64,000 nucleotides of DNA from Amycolatopsis lexingtonensis (GCF_014873755.1 NZ_JADBEG010000001.1:3908501-3972500); one strand, 5' to 3'; counted from the first letter of the stretch, positions 43,988 through 53,019 are shown. Numbers and translations: made by a program. The notes: generated from the sequence alone by a model not told the origin.

Positions 43988-46701
43988 GCACCCCCACCGC
44001 CGGCGAGCAGGAGGTCTGGGACCGGCTGTGGGCCGCCGAACGGCTGCCGCGCGGCCGCGCCCAGATCGCCGCGCTCGAGGACGGGCTCCGGGAGGCCGAC
44101 GCCCTCGGTTCGCCCGAGCTGCGCTTCGGCGCCCGGATCTTCCTCACCAGCGCCTACCAGCAGGGTGGCGAGCCCGCGAAGGCGTTCGTGCCGTTCGCGT
44201 GGTGCCTGGCGGTGCACGACCGCGGCGAGGCCGACCCGCGCTGGACCCACGACCTGCACTGGTACTTCAAGTTCATGGCCGGGTCGATGGCGACCTTCCC
44301 GGAGGTGCCGCTCGACCGGACCCGCGCCGTGCTCGACGACATGGAACGCCGCTACCGCGCGGCCGGGTACACGATGAACCCGGTGCACCAGTACCGCGCC
44401 GTGCTCGCCCGGCACGTCGGCGACCGCGAAACCGCCGCCGAGCAGTACCGGCTGTGGTCGGCCGCGCCGCGCGGCCAGATGTCCGACTGCGTCGGCTGCG
44501 AGCCGAGCGACAAGGTCGCGCACCTGAGCTGGCTCGGCCGGTACGCCGAAGCCGCCGAGGTGGCCGAGCCGGTGCTGGGCGGGCAGTTCAGCTGCGTCGA
44601 GCAGCCGCAGCACATCCTGACCGAGCTGCTGCTCCCCTACGTCCACATCGGACGGTACGACGACGCCGTGCAGGCGTACCGCCGCGCGTACCGGGCGATG
44701 CGGCACGACCCGGCGCAGCTGCAGTCGATCGCCACCCACCTCGCGTTCTGCGCGCTGACCGGGAACCACGCCCGCGGGCTCGACCTCGTCGAGCGGCACC
44801 TGGGCTGGCTCGACGCGCCGCCGACGCCGTACGCGGAGCAGGAGTTCGCCGCCGCGGCCGCGTTGAACCTGCGGCTGGTGGCCGAAGGCGGCCACGGCGA
44901 CGCGCCGGTGCGCCGCGCCGGCGGCATGACCACGGTGGCCGCGCTGCGCGACGAGCTGGCGGACCGCGCGCTGGCCATCGCCGCGCGGTTCGACGCGCGC
45001 AACGGCACGGCCGAGCAGAGCGACCGGGTCCGCGCGATGCTGGCCGCCGAACCGCTCGTCGAGCACCTGCCGCTGTCCGGGACCGCCGCGCCGGCCCCGG
45101 TGCCCGCGCCCGCTCAGGTCTACCCGGACTCGCCGGAGGAGCTGGCCGACCTCGGCGAGCAGGAGGCGCGGCTGGGCCGCTCGCCCGACGCCGTCTGGGC
45201 CCGGTTCGACGAGGTGTGCCCGGAACCGTCGGGGGCGCTGCGCGCCCGGCGGCTGACCGCGGCGGCCGACGCCGAGGTGCCCGGTGACCTCGAGGCCGCG
45301 AGCCACGGCTTCGCGCACGCGGCCGGGCTGTTCGAGGAAGCCGGCGACGCCGTGGGGGCGGAAGCCGCGCGCGGCAAGGGAATCCTGTTCTCGGCGCTGG
45401 CCGGGGACCGCCCGGACGCACCCGCCGAGCTCGAAGCGTCGGCGGCGCGCATCGCGGAAATCGGCGAGCCGGCCGAACACGCCCGCGCCCTGCTGCGGCT
45501 GGCGATGCTGCACTTCGCGCGGCAAGACCTCGAGGCCACCGCGGAGGTTCTCGACCGAGCCGGCGACCCGGTCCGCGCCACCCCCGAGCTCACGGGAGCG
45601 TGGCTGGAGCGCCGGGCGCTCGTGCTGGCGAACCAGGGCGACCTGCCGGGCGCGATCGAACTCGTGGCCTCGGCGGCGGCGCGGTACACGGAAGCCGGGT
45701 CTCCCGAGCGGACCGCGAACGCCCGGCTGCTCGGCGTCCGGTTCCGCGCCGGCCTCGGCGACCGGCAGGCGGCGTTCGCCGAGGCGACGTCGATCGACCC
45801 GGGCACCAGCCGGTCGACGCGGGCCCAGCTGCAGCAGGTGCGCGGGCACCTGGCGAACGACCTGGGCCGTCCCGAGGACGCCGCCACCGCCTTCCGGGCG
45901 GCCGTGGGCGACTTCGCCGCGCTCGGGGCCGAGGTGGACGCGGCCGTGACGCGAGTCGAGTTGGCGGCCGCGTCGCTGGACGCCGGCCGTCCGGAAGACG
46001 CGGCCGAAGCGATCGAGGACGCGGAAGCGGTGCTGGAGCGGGCCAGCGCGGGCCACGAGCTGGCGCGCGGCCGGTACCTGCTGGCGAGGGCTTGCCAGGA
46101 GCTGGACCGCGAAGTCCAGGCGGTGGAGCTGTTCGCCGCGTCCGCCGGGCAGTTCGCGGAGATGGGCAACGAAGCCGCGGCAGGGCAGGCGACCGAGTCC
46201 CGCGCGGAGGTCCTCGACGGGCTGGACCGGGACGCCGAAGCGGCGGAGGGCTTCGCGGCCGCGGCCGAGCGGTTCAAGACCGCCGAGTTGCCGGCCGAAG
46301 AGCTGCGCAACCGCCGTCGCGCGGCGCTGTCGTGGCTGTGGGCCGGCGAGCCCGCGCGAGCGGAGGAAGCGCTGGTGGCGGCGGACGCGGTCACCGGTGA
46401 GGGGCCGCAGTTCGAGTGGGAGCGCGCCTTGGCGGCGTACGACGGCGCCCGCCTGCTGGCCAATCTGGACCGTCCGGCGGAGGCCCTCCCCCGCGCGACG
46501 GCGGCGGCGGAAGCCTTGCGGGCCATGGAAGCCGAGGGCCCGGCGGTGGCGGCCGACGTCCTCAGTGGACGGTTGTGGCGGGACCTCGGCAAGGTGACCG
46601 AGGCCCGGGAGGTGCTGACCGCGGCGCTGGCCCGGCTGCCGGAGGAGGCGGCGGGACAGCGCGCGGACATCGAGAACCTGTTGGCCGAGCTCGACACCTA
46701 G
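43984..46701 (+). CDS. Large tetratricopeptide-repeat protein coupled to the Hsp90-like ATPase
   Basis: A 905-residue, all-helical soluble protein with no signal or membrane segment. The N-terminal part (1-390) has a distinct, conserved region with AGSMATFPEVPLDRTRAVLD and a cysteine pair SDCVGCEPSDK near 165. After a proline-rich linker (about 370-380, AAPAPVPAPAQ), residues 395-905 are a run of TPR-like helix pairs such as GDLPGAIELVASAAARYTEAG and LGRPEDAATAFRAAVGDFAALG. TPRs bind chaperone tails or clients, so a cochaperone role for the upstream Hsp90 is inferred. Starts ATGA within the Hsp90 stop. Confidence 0.8.
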   Translation: MSTPTAGEQEVWDRLWAAERLPRGRAQIAALEDGLREADALGSPELRFGARIFLTSAYQQGGEPAKAFVPFAWCLAVHDRGEADPRWTHDLHWYFKFMAGSMATFPEVPLDRTRAVLDDMERRYRAAGYTMNPVHQYRAVLARHVGDRETAAEQYRLWSAAPRGQMSDCVGCEPSDKVAHLSWLGRYAEAAEVAEPVLGGQFSCVEQPQHILTELLLPYVHIGRYDDAVQAYRRAYRAMRHDPAQLQSIATHLAFCALTGNHARGLDLVERHLGWLDAPPTPYAEQEFAAAAALNLRLVAEGGHGDAPVRRAGGMTTVAALRDELADRALAIAARFDARNGTAEQSDRVRAMLAAEPLVEHLPLSGTAAPAPVPAPAQVYPDSPEELADLGEQEARLGRSPDAVWARFDEVCPEPSGALRARRLTAAADAEVPGDLEAASHGFAHAAGLFEEAGDAVGAEAARGKGILFSALAGDRPDAPAELEASAARIAEIGEPAEHARALLRLAMLHFARQDLEATAEVLDRAGDPVRATPELTGAWLERRALVLANQGDLPGAIELVASAAARYTEAGSPERTANARLLGVRFRAGLGDRQAAFAEATSIDPGTSRSTRAQLQQVRGHLANDLGRPEDAATAFRAAVGDFAALGAEVDAAVTRVELAAASLDAGRPEDAAEAIEDAEAVLERASAGHELARGRYLLARACQELDREVQAVELFAASAGQFAEMGNEAAAGQATESRAEVLDGLDRDAEAAEGFAAAAERFKTAELPAEELRNRRRAALSWLWAGEPARAEEALVAADAVTGEGPQFEWERALAAYDGARLLANLDRPAEALPRATAAAEALRAMEAEGPAVAADVLSGRLWRDLGKVTEAREVLTAALARLPEEAAGQRADIENLLAELDT

Positions 46702-46702
46702 T

Positions 46703-46756
46703 GGTCGTGAGTGTTTAGTCGGGCTTGGGTTCCAACCCGACTAAACACTCACGACC
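46703..46756. terminator. Long perfect hairpin between convergent genes
   Basis: Two exact 21-bp arms, GGTCGTGAGTGTTTAGTCGGG and its complement, flank a 12-base loop. It lies two bases after the TPR gene stop. Its right arm overlaps the last codons of the convergent MFS gene, including the stop. It can terminate both transcripts. Confidence 0.8.
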
Positions 46757-48042
46757 CGGACCCCCGCGAGCGTGACGCCGATCGCCACCAGCCACAGCGC
46801 CGCCGCGATCACGCCGGCCTCGCGCAGTCCCGGGAGAAAGCCCGCTCCCGGCGCACCCGCGACCGTGCCGAGGACCGCCACCCCGAGTGCGCCGCCCGCT
46901 TGCCGGGCGGTGTTGTTGACCCCGCTGGCCACCCCCGCGCGCCCGGGCGGCAGGCCGGAGACCGCGGCCGTCACCACCGCCGTCGTCAGCAGGCCCATGC
47001 CGACGCCGAGCCCCAGCAGCGTCGGCAAGAGGTCCGCGTAGCCGCTGGTTTCCTTGAGCCGCACCAGGTTCAGCATCCCGAGCACGCCCAGCGCGAGCCC
47101 GGCGACCATGAGCGGCCGCGGGCCGAACCGGCCGGTCAGCCGTCCCGCGATCGGCGCCAGCACCGACAGCGGGCCGAACAGCGGCAGGACTTCGAGCCCC
47201 GCCGCCAGCGGGGACGCGTGCCGCACGCCCTGCAAGTACAGCGTCAGCACCAGGATCGCGCCGATCCCGACGAAGTTCATCGCCGCCGAGACGAAGTTGG
47301 CGCTCAGCGTCCGCCCGGCGACGTCCAAGGGCAGCATCGGGTCCGCCGTCCGGCGCTCCACGGCCACGAAGGCCGCCAGCGCGGCGATCGCCACCACCGC
47401 GGCCACGGCACTCCCGCCGATGACCGCGTACACCCCGGCGCCGAGGGCGGGCGCCGCGGTGACGACGCCAGCGACGTCGACCCGCCGGCCGGGCGCGCGC
47501 GTGCCGCGTGGGACGAGCCGCCAGGTCGCGAAGGCCGCCGCCAGCACGATCGGGACGTTGAGCCAGAACACCGGCCGCCAGCCCGCCGCCGACACGACCG
47601 CGCCGCCCAGCACCGGGCCCGCCGCCAGCGCGAGCGCGGACACCCCGGCCCAGACTCCGAGCGCCCGGGCCCGCTCGGCGCGTCCCGGGTAGGCGTTCGT
47701 GATCACGGCGAGCGTGCCGGGCAGCAGCAGCGCCGCGCCCAGGCCCTGTCCGGCGCGGGCGGCGACGAGGACCGGTGCGGTGGCCGCGAGCCCGCACGCG
47801 GCCGAGGCCACGCCGAAGAGCCCGAACCCGGTGAGGACGACCCGGCGGTGGCCGAAGACGTCGCCGAGGGCGCCGCCGGTGAGCAGGAACGCGGCCAGGA
47901 CGACGGTGTAGCCGTCGACCACCCACTGCTGCGCCGCGAGGTCCGCGTGGAGGCCGGTGCCCAGCGTGGGCAGGGCGACGTTGACGACCGTGACGTCCAG
48001 CTGCACCAGGAACATCCCGGCGCACATGGTGAACAGGAGCAT
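46741..48042 (-). CDS. MFS drug exporter (DHA2, 14-helix type)
   Basis: A 433-residue major facilitator. Motif D1/A are LDVTVVNVALPTL and GALGDVFGHRRV. Motif C, typical of exporters, is ALALAAGPVLGGAV. Antiporter-like helices continue to the C-terminus, including GLPPGRAGVASGVNNTARQAGGALG, the usual DHA2 motif. It should expel hydrophobic drugs with proton exchange. The ATG at 48042 follows AGGA-poor sequence, but the frame upstream is unconserved. It is divergent from an ArsR regulator with an inverted repeat between, a common regulated exporter arrangement. Confidence 0.9.
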   Translation of the reverse strand: MLLFTMCAGMFLVQLDVTVVNVALPTLGTGLHADLAAQQWVVDGYTVVLAAFLLTGGALGDVFGHRRVVLTGFGLFGVASAACGLAATAPVLVAARAGQGLGAALLLPGTLAVITNAYPGRAERARALGVWAGVSALALAAGPVLGGAVVSAAGWRPVFWLNVPIVLAAAFATWRLVPRGTRAPGRRVDVAGVVTAAPALGAGVYAVIGGSAVAAVVAIAALAAFVAVERRTADPMLPLDVAGRTLSANFVSAAMNFVGIGAILVLTLYLQGVRHASPLAAGLEVLPLFGPLSVLAPIAGRLTGRFGPRPLMVAGLALGVLGMLNLVRLKETSGYADLLPTLLGLGVGMGLLTTAVVTAAVSGLPPGRAGVASGVNNTARQAGGALGVAVLGTVAGAPGAGFLPGLREAGVIAAALWLVAIGVTLAGVRVVSV

Positions 48043-48063
48043 GCGCCCAGTGCACCGCGCGGA

Positions 48064-48085
48064 CGCTTCCGTCGCGGTGGAAGCG
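48064..48085. promoter_or_regulatory. Inverted repeat CGCTTCC-N8-GGAAGCG between MFS and ArsR
   Basis: Exact 7-bp arms at 48064-48070 and 48079-48085 lie in the 64-bp gap between the divergent exporter and ArsR starts. The likely operator of the ArsR protein. Confidence 0.65.
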
Positions 48086-48106
48086 TGCCGGGGGCATCCT
48101 GGAGAC

Positions 48107-48853
48107 GTGGAAGGGGACGCCGACATCGCCCGCACCGCCGCGTTGTTCGCCGACCCGGCGCGGGTCCGGGTGCTGCTCGCCCTCGGCGACGGCCGGGCGC
48201 TGGCGGCGTCCGTGCTGGCCGCCGAGGCGCGGCTGTCCGCCCAGGGTGTCAGCGCGCACCTGGCGAAGCTGCGGGCGGCGGGCCTGGTCGTCGCGGAGAA
48301 GTCGGGGCGGCACCGGTTCTACCGGCTGGCCGGGCCGGATCCCGCCGAGCTGCTGGAGACGCTGGCGCGGTTCTCGCCGTCCCAGCCGGTGACGTCGTTG
48401 CGCGAGGGCACGCGCGCGGAGGCGCTGCGCACGGCCCGGACGTGCTACGACCACCTGGCCGGACGGCTCGGGGTCGCGGTCACGTCAGCGTTGCTGTCGC
48501 GGGGCGCGCTGGCCGGAGCACCGGACACGCGGCGGCGGGCGGGTGACCGGATTTCGGCCCCGCTGCGCGAACACCCGTACACGCTGGGGCCGTCGGCGGA
48601 GGCGGTGTTCGGCAAGCTGGGCATCGACGTCGACGCGGTCGCGTCCGGGCGGCGGCCGTTGCTGAAGTTCTGCCTGGACTGGAGTGAGCAGCGCCATCAC
48701 TTGGCAGGCGCGTTGGGTGCGGCGGTGGCGACGCGGTTCATGGAAGCGGGCTGGGTCCGGCGGCGCGCGGAGGCCCACCGCGCGCTGCGGCTCACGCCGG
48801 AAGGGGCCCGGGCGCTGGAGGTGCACCTGGGCCTGGCCGACCTGGCGGCTTGA
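48107..48853 (+). CDS. ArsR-family regulator with C-terminal DHLAG domain
   Basis: A 248-residue protein from GTG at 48107 (GGAG upstream). The winged helix includes FADPARVRVLLALGDGR and AEARLSAQGVSAHLAKLRAA, with wing GRHRFYRLAG. The C-terminal half carries RTARTCYDHLAGRLGVAV and LKFCLDWSEQRHHLAGALGA, matching the regulator at 36239. It probably represses the divergent MFS exporter and senses an exported compound. It ends 3 bases before the convergent membrane-protein gene. Confidence 0.87.
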   Translation: MEGDADIARTAALFADPARVRVLLALGDGRALAASVLAAEARLSAQGVSAHLAKLRAAGLVVAEKSGRHRFYRLAGPDPAELLETLARFSPSQPVTSLREGTRAEALRTARTCYDHLAGRLGVAVTSALLSRGALAGAPDTRRRAGDRISAPLREHPYTLGPSAEAVFGKLGIDVDAVASGRRPLLKFCLDWSEQRHHLAGALGAAVATRFMEAGWVRRRAEAHRALRLTPEGARALEVHLGLADLAA

Positions 48854-48856
48854 CCG

Positions 48857-49396
48857 TCAGCGGTGGGCCGCCACCAGGGTTGCGTCGGGGGCGCAACGGG
48901 CGCAGGGGGTGAAGCCGAGCTGGCGGGCCTCGCCGATGCCGATCGGGATGAGTTCGCGGCTGCCGAGCCACGGGCAGGCTCGCAGGTGGTAGCGGGGGTG
49001 CTCGTCGACGACCACGACCTCGTCGTCGAGGTCCGCCAAGACGGCGATGTCGTCGGCCGGGGTTTCTTCCTCCCCCGGCTCGGCCGGTTCCGCGGCCTCT
49101 TCGACAGGCTCGGGCGTGTCGGCCGGGTCGCCCAGCTCACCGGCCTTCGGGATGAGGGTGGTCTGCTCCGCCTCCGGTTCCGGCTCGGCCTCCGCTTCAG
49201 CGGGTTCCGGAGCCGGCTCAGGTTCAGGAGCGGGCGCGGACCGGCGACGGCGGCGCAGCCAGTCGGCCACCAGGAGCAGGCCCGCCAGCACCGACAGGCC
49301 GATGGAAACCCACGCCCACAGCGAAGAAGCGGTGATCAGCGCGGTGACGAGCAACCCCAGAGCCGCCAGTACCAGTACCAGCACGATGTAAAGCAC
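48857..49396 (-). CDS. Membrane protein with Ada-like Cys/His C-terminal motif, downstream of divIVA
   Basis: A 179-residue protein. Two membrane helices cover residues 1-22 and 27-47. They are followed by RRRRR and an acidic proline-rich linker of about 80 residues (PEPEPAPEPAEAEAE). The C-terminus has YHLRACPWLG and, about 20 residues later, ARQLGFTPCARCAPD, a His/Cys...GxxPCxxC pattern like small zinc modules of Ada type. It takes the place of Rv2144c downstream of wag31. Role unknown; a cell-envelope growth function is inferred from position only. Confidence 0.75.
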   Translation of the reverse strand: MLYIVLVLVLAALGLLVTALITASSLWAWVSIGLSVLAGLLLVADWLRRRRRSAPAPEPEPAPEPAEAEAEPEPEAEQTTLIPKAGELGDPADTPEPVEEAAEPAEPGEEETPADDIAVLADLDDEVVVVDEHPRYHLRACPWLGSRELIPIGIGEARQLGFTPCARCAPDATLVAAHR

Positions 49397-49518
49397 GCTG
49401 CATTACAGCACGAACCGGGCAAGATCGGACCGCGACCCACCCACGTGCCGTACCGGATCGACTCCGAACCGTGGCCTGCCCCGCCGGCTCATGCCGACGG
49501 GGCGGGCCCGGGGGAAAC

Positions 49519-50367
49519 TCAGCCGGCTTCGGCGCGCGGGCCGAAGGAGTAGCCCTGGCCGCCGCTGGACGAGCCGGAGGTCTGGCCGGAGCCCGACGAG
49601 GCCGACGCGGGCGCGGCGGAACCGCGGTCGTCGAGCTCGCGCAGCTGGGACTCGAGGAACCCGCGCAGCCTCGTGCGGTACTCCCGCTCGATCGTGCGCA
49701 GCTCTTCGATCTTCTTGCCCAGCCCGCTCTTCTCGGAGTTGAGGCTGTTCATCGTCTCGGTGTACTTGCGCTGCGACTCGCGCTCGAGCGTGGTGGCCTT
49801 GTCGCGCGCCTGGCGCTCCAGGGTCTCCGCCCGGGTCCGCGCGTCGTTCAGCATCGTGTCGACGCGGGTGCGGGCCTCGTTGACCATCGAGTCGGACTTC
49901 GCCCGGGCGTCCGAGAGCAGCTGCTCGGACTTGGTGCGGGCCTCGGCCAGCATCCCGTCGGACTCGGTCTTCGCCTCGGCGGTCAGCCGGTCGGCCATCT
50001 CCTGGGCGAGGCCCAGGACCTTGGCGGCCTGCACGTTCGGCTCCGTGCTGTCACCCACCATCGAGTGCGCCTGGGTCTGCTCCATGGCGGACTGCGGCGG
50101 CGGCACCGGGGCAAGCCGGCGCGAGGGCTCTTCGCGCATCGGGGGCTGCGCGGACTTCGCACTGTCGAGCTCGCTTCGAGTCGACTCGAGCTCGGCGTCG
50201 AGCTGCTCCATCTGCTGGCGCAGCTCGTTGTTGTCTTCGATCAAGCGGGCCAGCTCGGTCTCCACCAGGTCGAGGAACGCGTCCACCTCGTCCTCGTTGT
50301 AGCCCCTCTTGCCGATGGGCGGCTTGCTGAACGCAACGTTATGCACGTCAGCGGGGGTCAACGACAT
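49519..50367 (-). CDS. divIVA: DivIVA/Wag31 polar growth scaffold
   Basis: A 282-residue coiled-coil protein. The N-terminal lipid-binding domain reads [20 protein letters not shown] then [21 protein letters not shown] proline-rich linker (about 70-105) separates it from a long coiled coil of repeated [23 protein letters not shown] heptads (115-245). A Ser/Gly-rich tail follows. It marks negatively curved membrane at poles and recruits wall synthesis in actinobacteria. ATG at 50367 with GGTGAT upstream. Same order as wag31 in mycobacteria. Confidence 0.95.
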   Translation of the reverse strand: MSLTPADVHNVAFSKPPIGKRGYNEDEVDAFLDLVETELARLIEDNNELRQQMEQLDAELESTRSELDSAKSAQPPMREEPSRRLAPVPPPQSAMEQTQAHSMVGDSTEPNVQAAKVLGLAQEMADRLTAEAKTESDGMLAEARTKSEQLLSDARAKSDSMVNEARTRVDTMLNDARTRAETLERQARDKATTLERESQRKYTETMNSLNSEKSGLGKKIEELRTIEREYRTRLRGFLESQLRELDDRGSAAPASASSGSGQTSGSSSGGQGYSFGPRAEAG

Positions 50368-50419
50368 CAGATCACCTCACGCACTCCATGGCCTGCAGGG
50401 TCCACCCAAGTTTCCCCGA

Positions 50420-50704
50420 TCAACTTGGAGTCGCCAGTTGCATCGCGAAGAACACAACCAACAGCAGCACCATAATCGACAAGTCCAGTCCGACGCCGCC
50501 GATCCGGACCATCGGAATGATCCTTCTGAACAACCGGACCGGCGGGTCCGTCACTGTGTAGATGGTCTCGAGCGTCACCGCAACCCCTCCGGCGGGATGC
50601 CACTCACGCGCGAACGTCCGGACGAGTTCGACCACGATCCGCGCCGTCAGCAGCAGCCAGAAGGCGAACAGCACGTACCAGACGACCAGCCACACAGCTT
50701 CCAC
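50420..50704 (-). CDS. yggT: YggT-family membrane protein
   Basis: A 94-residue protein with two membrane helices (about 5-25 and 70-90) and the family signature FAREWHPAGG followed by VTDPPVRLFRRIIPMVRIGG. It belongs to the division/wall cluster between sepF and divIVA in most Gram-positive bacteria. Function unclear; linked to osmotic shock or division by position. Confidence 0.9.
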   Translation of the reverse strand: MEAVWLVVWYVLFAFWLLLTARIVVELVRTFAREWHPAGGVAVTLETIYTVTDPPVRLFRRIIPMVRIGGVGLDLSIMVLLLVVFFAMQLATPS

Positions 50705-50811
50705 GTACCTACTCTAACCAGGCGTCCGGGCATAAGACGCAGTCAAGGGGGGTCGACGCCGCATCGAGTCGACAAAATCACGTCTGCTTGCGCTCAGCGG
50801 TCCACTCGACT

Positions 50812-51411
50812 TCAGCCCCGCAAAAACAATCCCCCTTCGGCGATCCGCCGACGGTCTTCGGCCGTCACGTCCACATCGGGCGGTGAGAGAAGGAACACCT
50901 TGTTGGTGACCTTGTCCATCGACCCGCGCAGCGCGAACGCCAGCCCGGCGGCGAAGTCGACGAGCCGCTTCGCGTCCGCGTTCTCCATCTCGGTGAGGTT
51001 CATGATCACCGGGATGCCCTCGCGGTAGTGCTCCCCGATCGCCCGCGCCTCCGCGTAACTGGTCGGGTGCAGTGTGGTGATCCGGCTCAACGGGTCACGC
51101 ACCGGCTGCCGCACGACCGGCTCGGTGACCGGTCGCAGCCGCGCCACGGGCTCCGGCTGGCGGTCCATCGCGAGCGCGCCGTGGACGGCCGGCTCCGAGG
51201 CAGCCACGGAGCGTGACCGGCTGCGGCTGACAGGCTCGTCGTACGTGTCGTCGACGTCGCGGTAGCGTGAGCGCGACGACCGAGGAGCCGGCTCCTCGTA
51301 GGAGTCGTACTCGTCGTCGTAGCCGCGTCGATAGTCGTCCTCGACTTCGTAGCCGTCGTCGTCAGCGGGCACCATCCCGAAGTAGGCCTTCAGCTTCTGC
51401 AGCGCGCTCAT
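50812..51411 (-). CDS. sepF: SepF cell-division protein
   Basis: A 199-residue protein. The N-terminal amphipathic membrane-binding helix is [18 protein letters not shown]. An acidic/arginine-rich linker follows ([20 protein letters not shown]), then the FtsZ-binding SepF domain from about 105 with [20 protein letters not shown] and [20 protein letters not shown]. It anchors FtsZ to the membrane; actinobacteria lack FtsA and depend on it. The ATG at 51411 has GGGAGAGG upstream; an earlier GTG/ATG at 51444 is disfavoured. Confidence 0.95.
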   Translation of the reverse strand: MSALQKLKAYFGMVPADDDGYEVEDDYRRGYDDEYDSYEEPAPRSSRSRYRDVDDTYDEPVSRSRSRSVAASEPAVHGALAMDRQPEPVARLRPVTEPVVRQPVRDPLSRITTLHPTSYAEARAIGEHYREGIPVIMNLTEMENADAKRLVDFAAGLAFALRGSMDKVTNKVFLLSPPDVDVTAEDRRRIAEGGLFLRG

Positions 51412-51508
51412 GCCTCTCCCTAGCCCTAGCCGCTCCCGCACCAACGCTTCTCCACGCCGTCAGTGCCCCGCCCGGGCGACCACTAAACGTGACGACCGGG
51501 CGAGCTCC

Positions 51509-52237
51509 CTACGGCGAGGCTAAACCGCGTCCACCGAGCAACGCGGTTCCGACACGCACACAGGTGGAGCCGTGCGTGATCGCCTGCTCGAGATCATGGC
51601 TCATCCCGGCGGACACGTCTGCGGCATTCGGGTGATCTTTTCGGAGAGCCTCACCCGCGCGAGCGAGGCGTTCGAAGGCGGCGGCGGGGTCGGCGCCGAG
51701 GGGTGCGACGGCCATCAGCCCGCGAAGCCGCAGCTCATCCATGTGGGTGACATGCTCGGCGAGCGCGCCCAGCTCATCGAGGGGGCAGCCGCCGCGCGAA
51801 GGGTCGTCGTCGAGGCTCGCCTGGAGGAGCACGTCGAGGGGTTCGTCACGTATCTGGGCGTCCCGGGCCGCACGCACCGCCTTCGCCAACGCGTCGGCGA
51901 GCCGGGCCGAGTCGAGCGACTGCACCTCGTCCGCCCAGCCGACCACGGAGCGTGCCTTGTTCCGCTGGAGCCGGCCGACCATGTGCCAGCGCACGGTGGC
52001 CTCCGGCCGCAACTCGGCGACTTCCAACGTCTTCGGGGCGGCGTCCTGGTCGCGGTTCTCGCCGAGGTCGGTGACGCCGAGGTCGGCCAGCAGCGCGGCG
52101 TCCGAAGCCGGGAACGTCTTGGTGACCGCGAGCAGCTTGACCTCCTCCCGCGCGCGCCCGGCGGCGCGGCACGCGGCGGCGATCCGCGCCTCGACCTCGG
52201 CGAGGTTCGCGGCCAGCTCGGCCTTGCGGTCGGTCAT
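51509..52237 (-). CDS. yggS: YggS/PROSC-family PLP homeostasis protein
   Basis: A 242-residue TIM-barrel PLP-binding protein. The PLP lysine is in KLLAVTKTFPASDA. Further motifs are LGENRDQDA, RWHMVGRLQRNKAR, VQSLDSARLA and LSAGMSHDLEQAI-type GMSxDLExAI near the C-terminus, then VRVGTALLGGR. It buffers pyridoxal phosphate and amino-acid pools. Its start overlaps pgeF by ATGA. Usual place in the ftsZ-sepF interval. Confidence 0.93.
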   Translation of the reverse strand: MTDRKAELAANLAEVEARIAAACRAAGRAREEVKLLAVTKTFPASDAALLADLGVTDLGENRDQDAAPKTLEVAELRPEATVRWHMVGRLQRNKARSVVGWADEVQSLDSARLADALAKAVRAARDAQIRDEPLDVLLQASLDDDPSRGGCPLDELGALAEHVTHMDELRLRGLMAVAPLGADPAAAFERLARAGEALRKDHPNAADVSAGMSHDLEQAITHGSTCVRVGTALLGGRGLASP

Positions 52238-52938
52238 GCCTCCACCCACGTGATGCCCGCGATCCGCCCGGTCGTCCCGTCGCGGCGGTAGCTGAAGAGC
52301 GTCTTGTCCTCGTTCGTGCACCGCGGGTCGACGCCGATCTTGCCGACGCCGAGGTCGGCGAGCTGGCGCCAGAGACCGGCGCGCAGGTCGAGGCCGGGGG
52401 TTCCCTTGCGGGTCTTGCACGCGCTGCCGGGGACGTGCTTCTCGACGTCGGCGGCCATTTCGGCGGGGACCTCGTAGCAGTCGCCGCAGATGGCCGGCCC
52501 GAGCAGGGCTTCGATCCGGCCCACCTCGGCACCGGCCGCCCGCATGGCCTCGACCGCGGCCGGGACGACGCCGACGCGCGTGCCGACGCGGCCCGCGTGC
52601 ACCGCGGAGACCACCCCGGCCTCGGCGTCGGCCAGCAGGATCGGCACGCAGTCGGCGACCAGCACGACGAGCGCGACGCCCGGGGTCGCGGTCACCAGCG
52701 CGTCGGTCGCTTCGGCGGCCCGGGTCTCGGAGCCGTCCACTGTGGTCGCGGTGCGGCCGTGGACCTGCTCCATCCAGGCCAGCTTGTCCTCGGCCAGGCC
52801 CAGCTCGGCCGCGAGGCGCTTGCGGTTGGCGTAGACGTTCCCCTCGTCGTCGCCGACGTGGTCCCCCAGGTTGAACGTGTCGTAGGGCGGCCGCGACGCG
52901 CCGCCCGCCCTGGTCGTCACCACTCGCCGAACCCGCAT
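52234..52938 (-). CDS. pgeF: Multicopper polyphenol oxidase/purine phosphorylase-like protein (PgeF/YfiH)
   Basis: A 234-residue member of the YfiH/PgeF family. Metal-binding motifs are MEQVHGRTA, VLVADCVPILL and VSAVHAGRVG; the usual HAGWRG is HAGRVG here, as in other actinobacteria. In E. coli the protein corrects misincorporated L-Ser in peptidoglycan; relatives cleave purine nucleosides. ATG at 52938 lies 20 bases after a hairpin separating it from ftsZ. Confidence 0.9.
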   Translation of the reverse strand: MRVRRVVTTRAGGASRPPYDTFNLGDHVGDDEGNVYANRKRLAAELGLAEDKLAWMEQVHGRTATTVDGSETRAAEATDALVTATPGVALVVLVADCVPILLADAEAGVVSAVHAGRVGTRVGVVPAAVEAMRAAGAEVGRIEALLGPAICGDCYEVPAEMAADVEKHVPGSACKTRKGTPGLDLRAGLWRQLADLGVGKIGVDPRCTNEDKTLFSYRRDGTTGRIAGITWVEA

Positions 52939-52957
52939 GCCTTCATCCTCCCAAACG

Positions 52958-53008
52958 CCGTGAAGGCCTCCTTCCCGGCCTTGCGAGCCGGTAAGGAGGC
53001 CTTCACGG
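52958..53008 (-). terminator. Hairpin between ftsZ and pgeF
   Basis: Exact 16-bp arms CCGTGAAGGCCTCCTT and AAGGAGGCCTTCACGG enclose a 19-base loop that can itself form a CCGGC/GCCGG stem. It begins 12 bases after the ftsZ stop. No T tract follows, so it may attenuate rather than fully end ftsZ transcripts. Confidence 0.7.
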
Positions 53009-53019
53009 ACCACCTGTGT

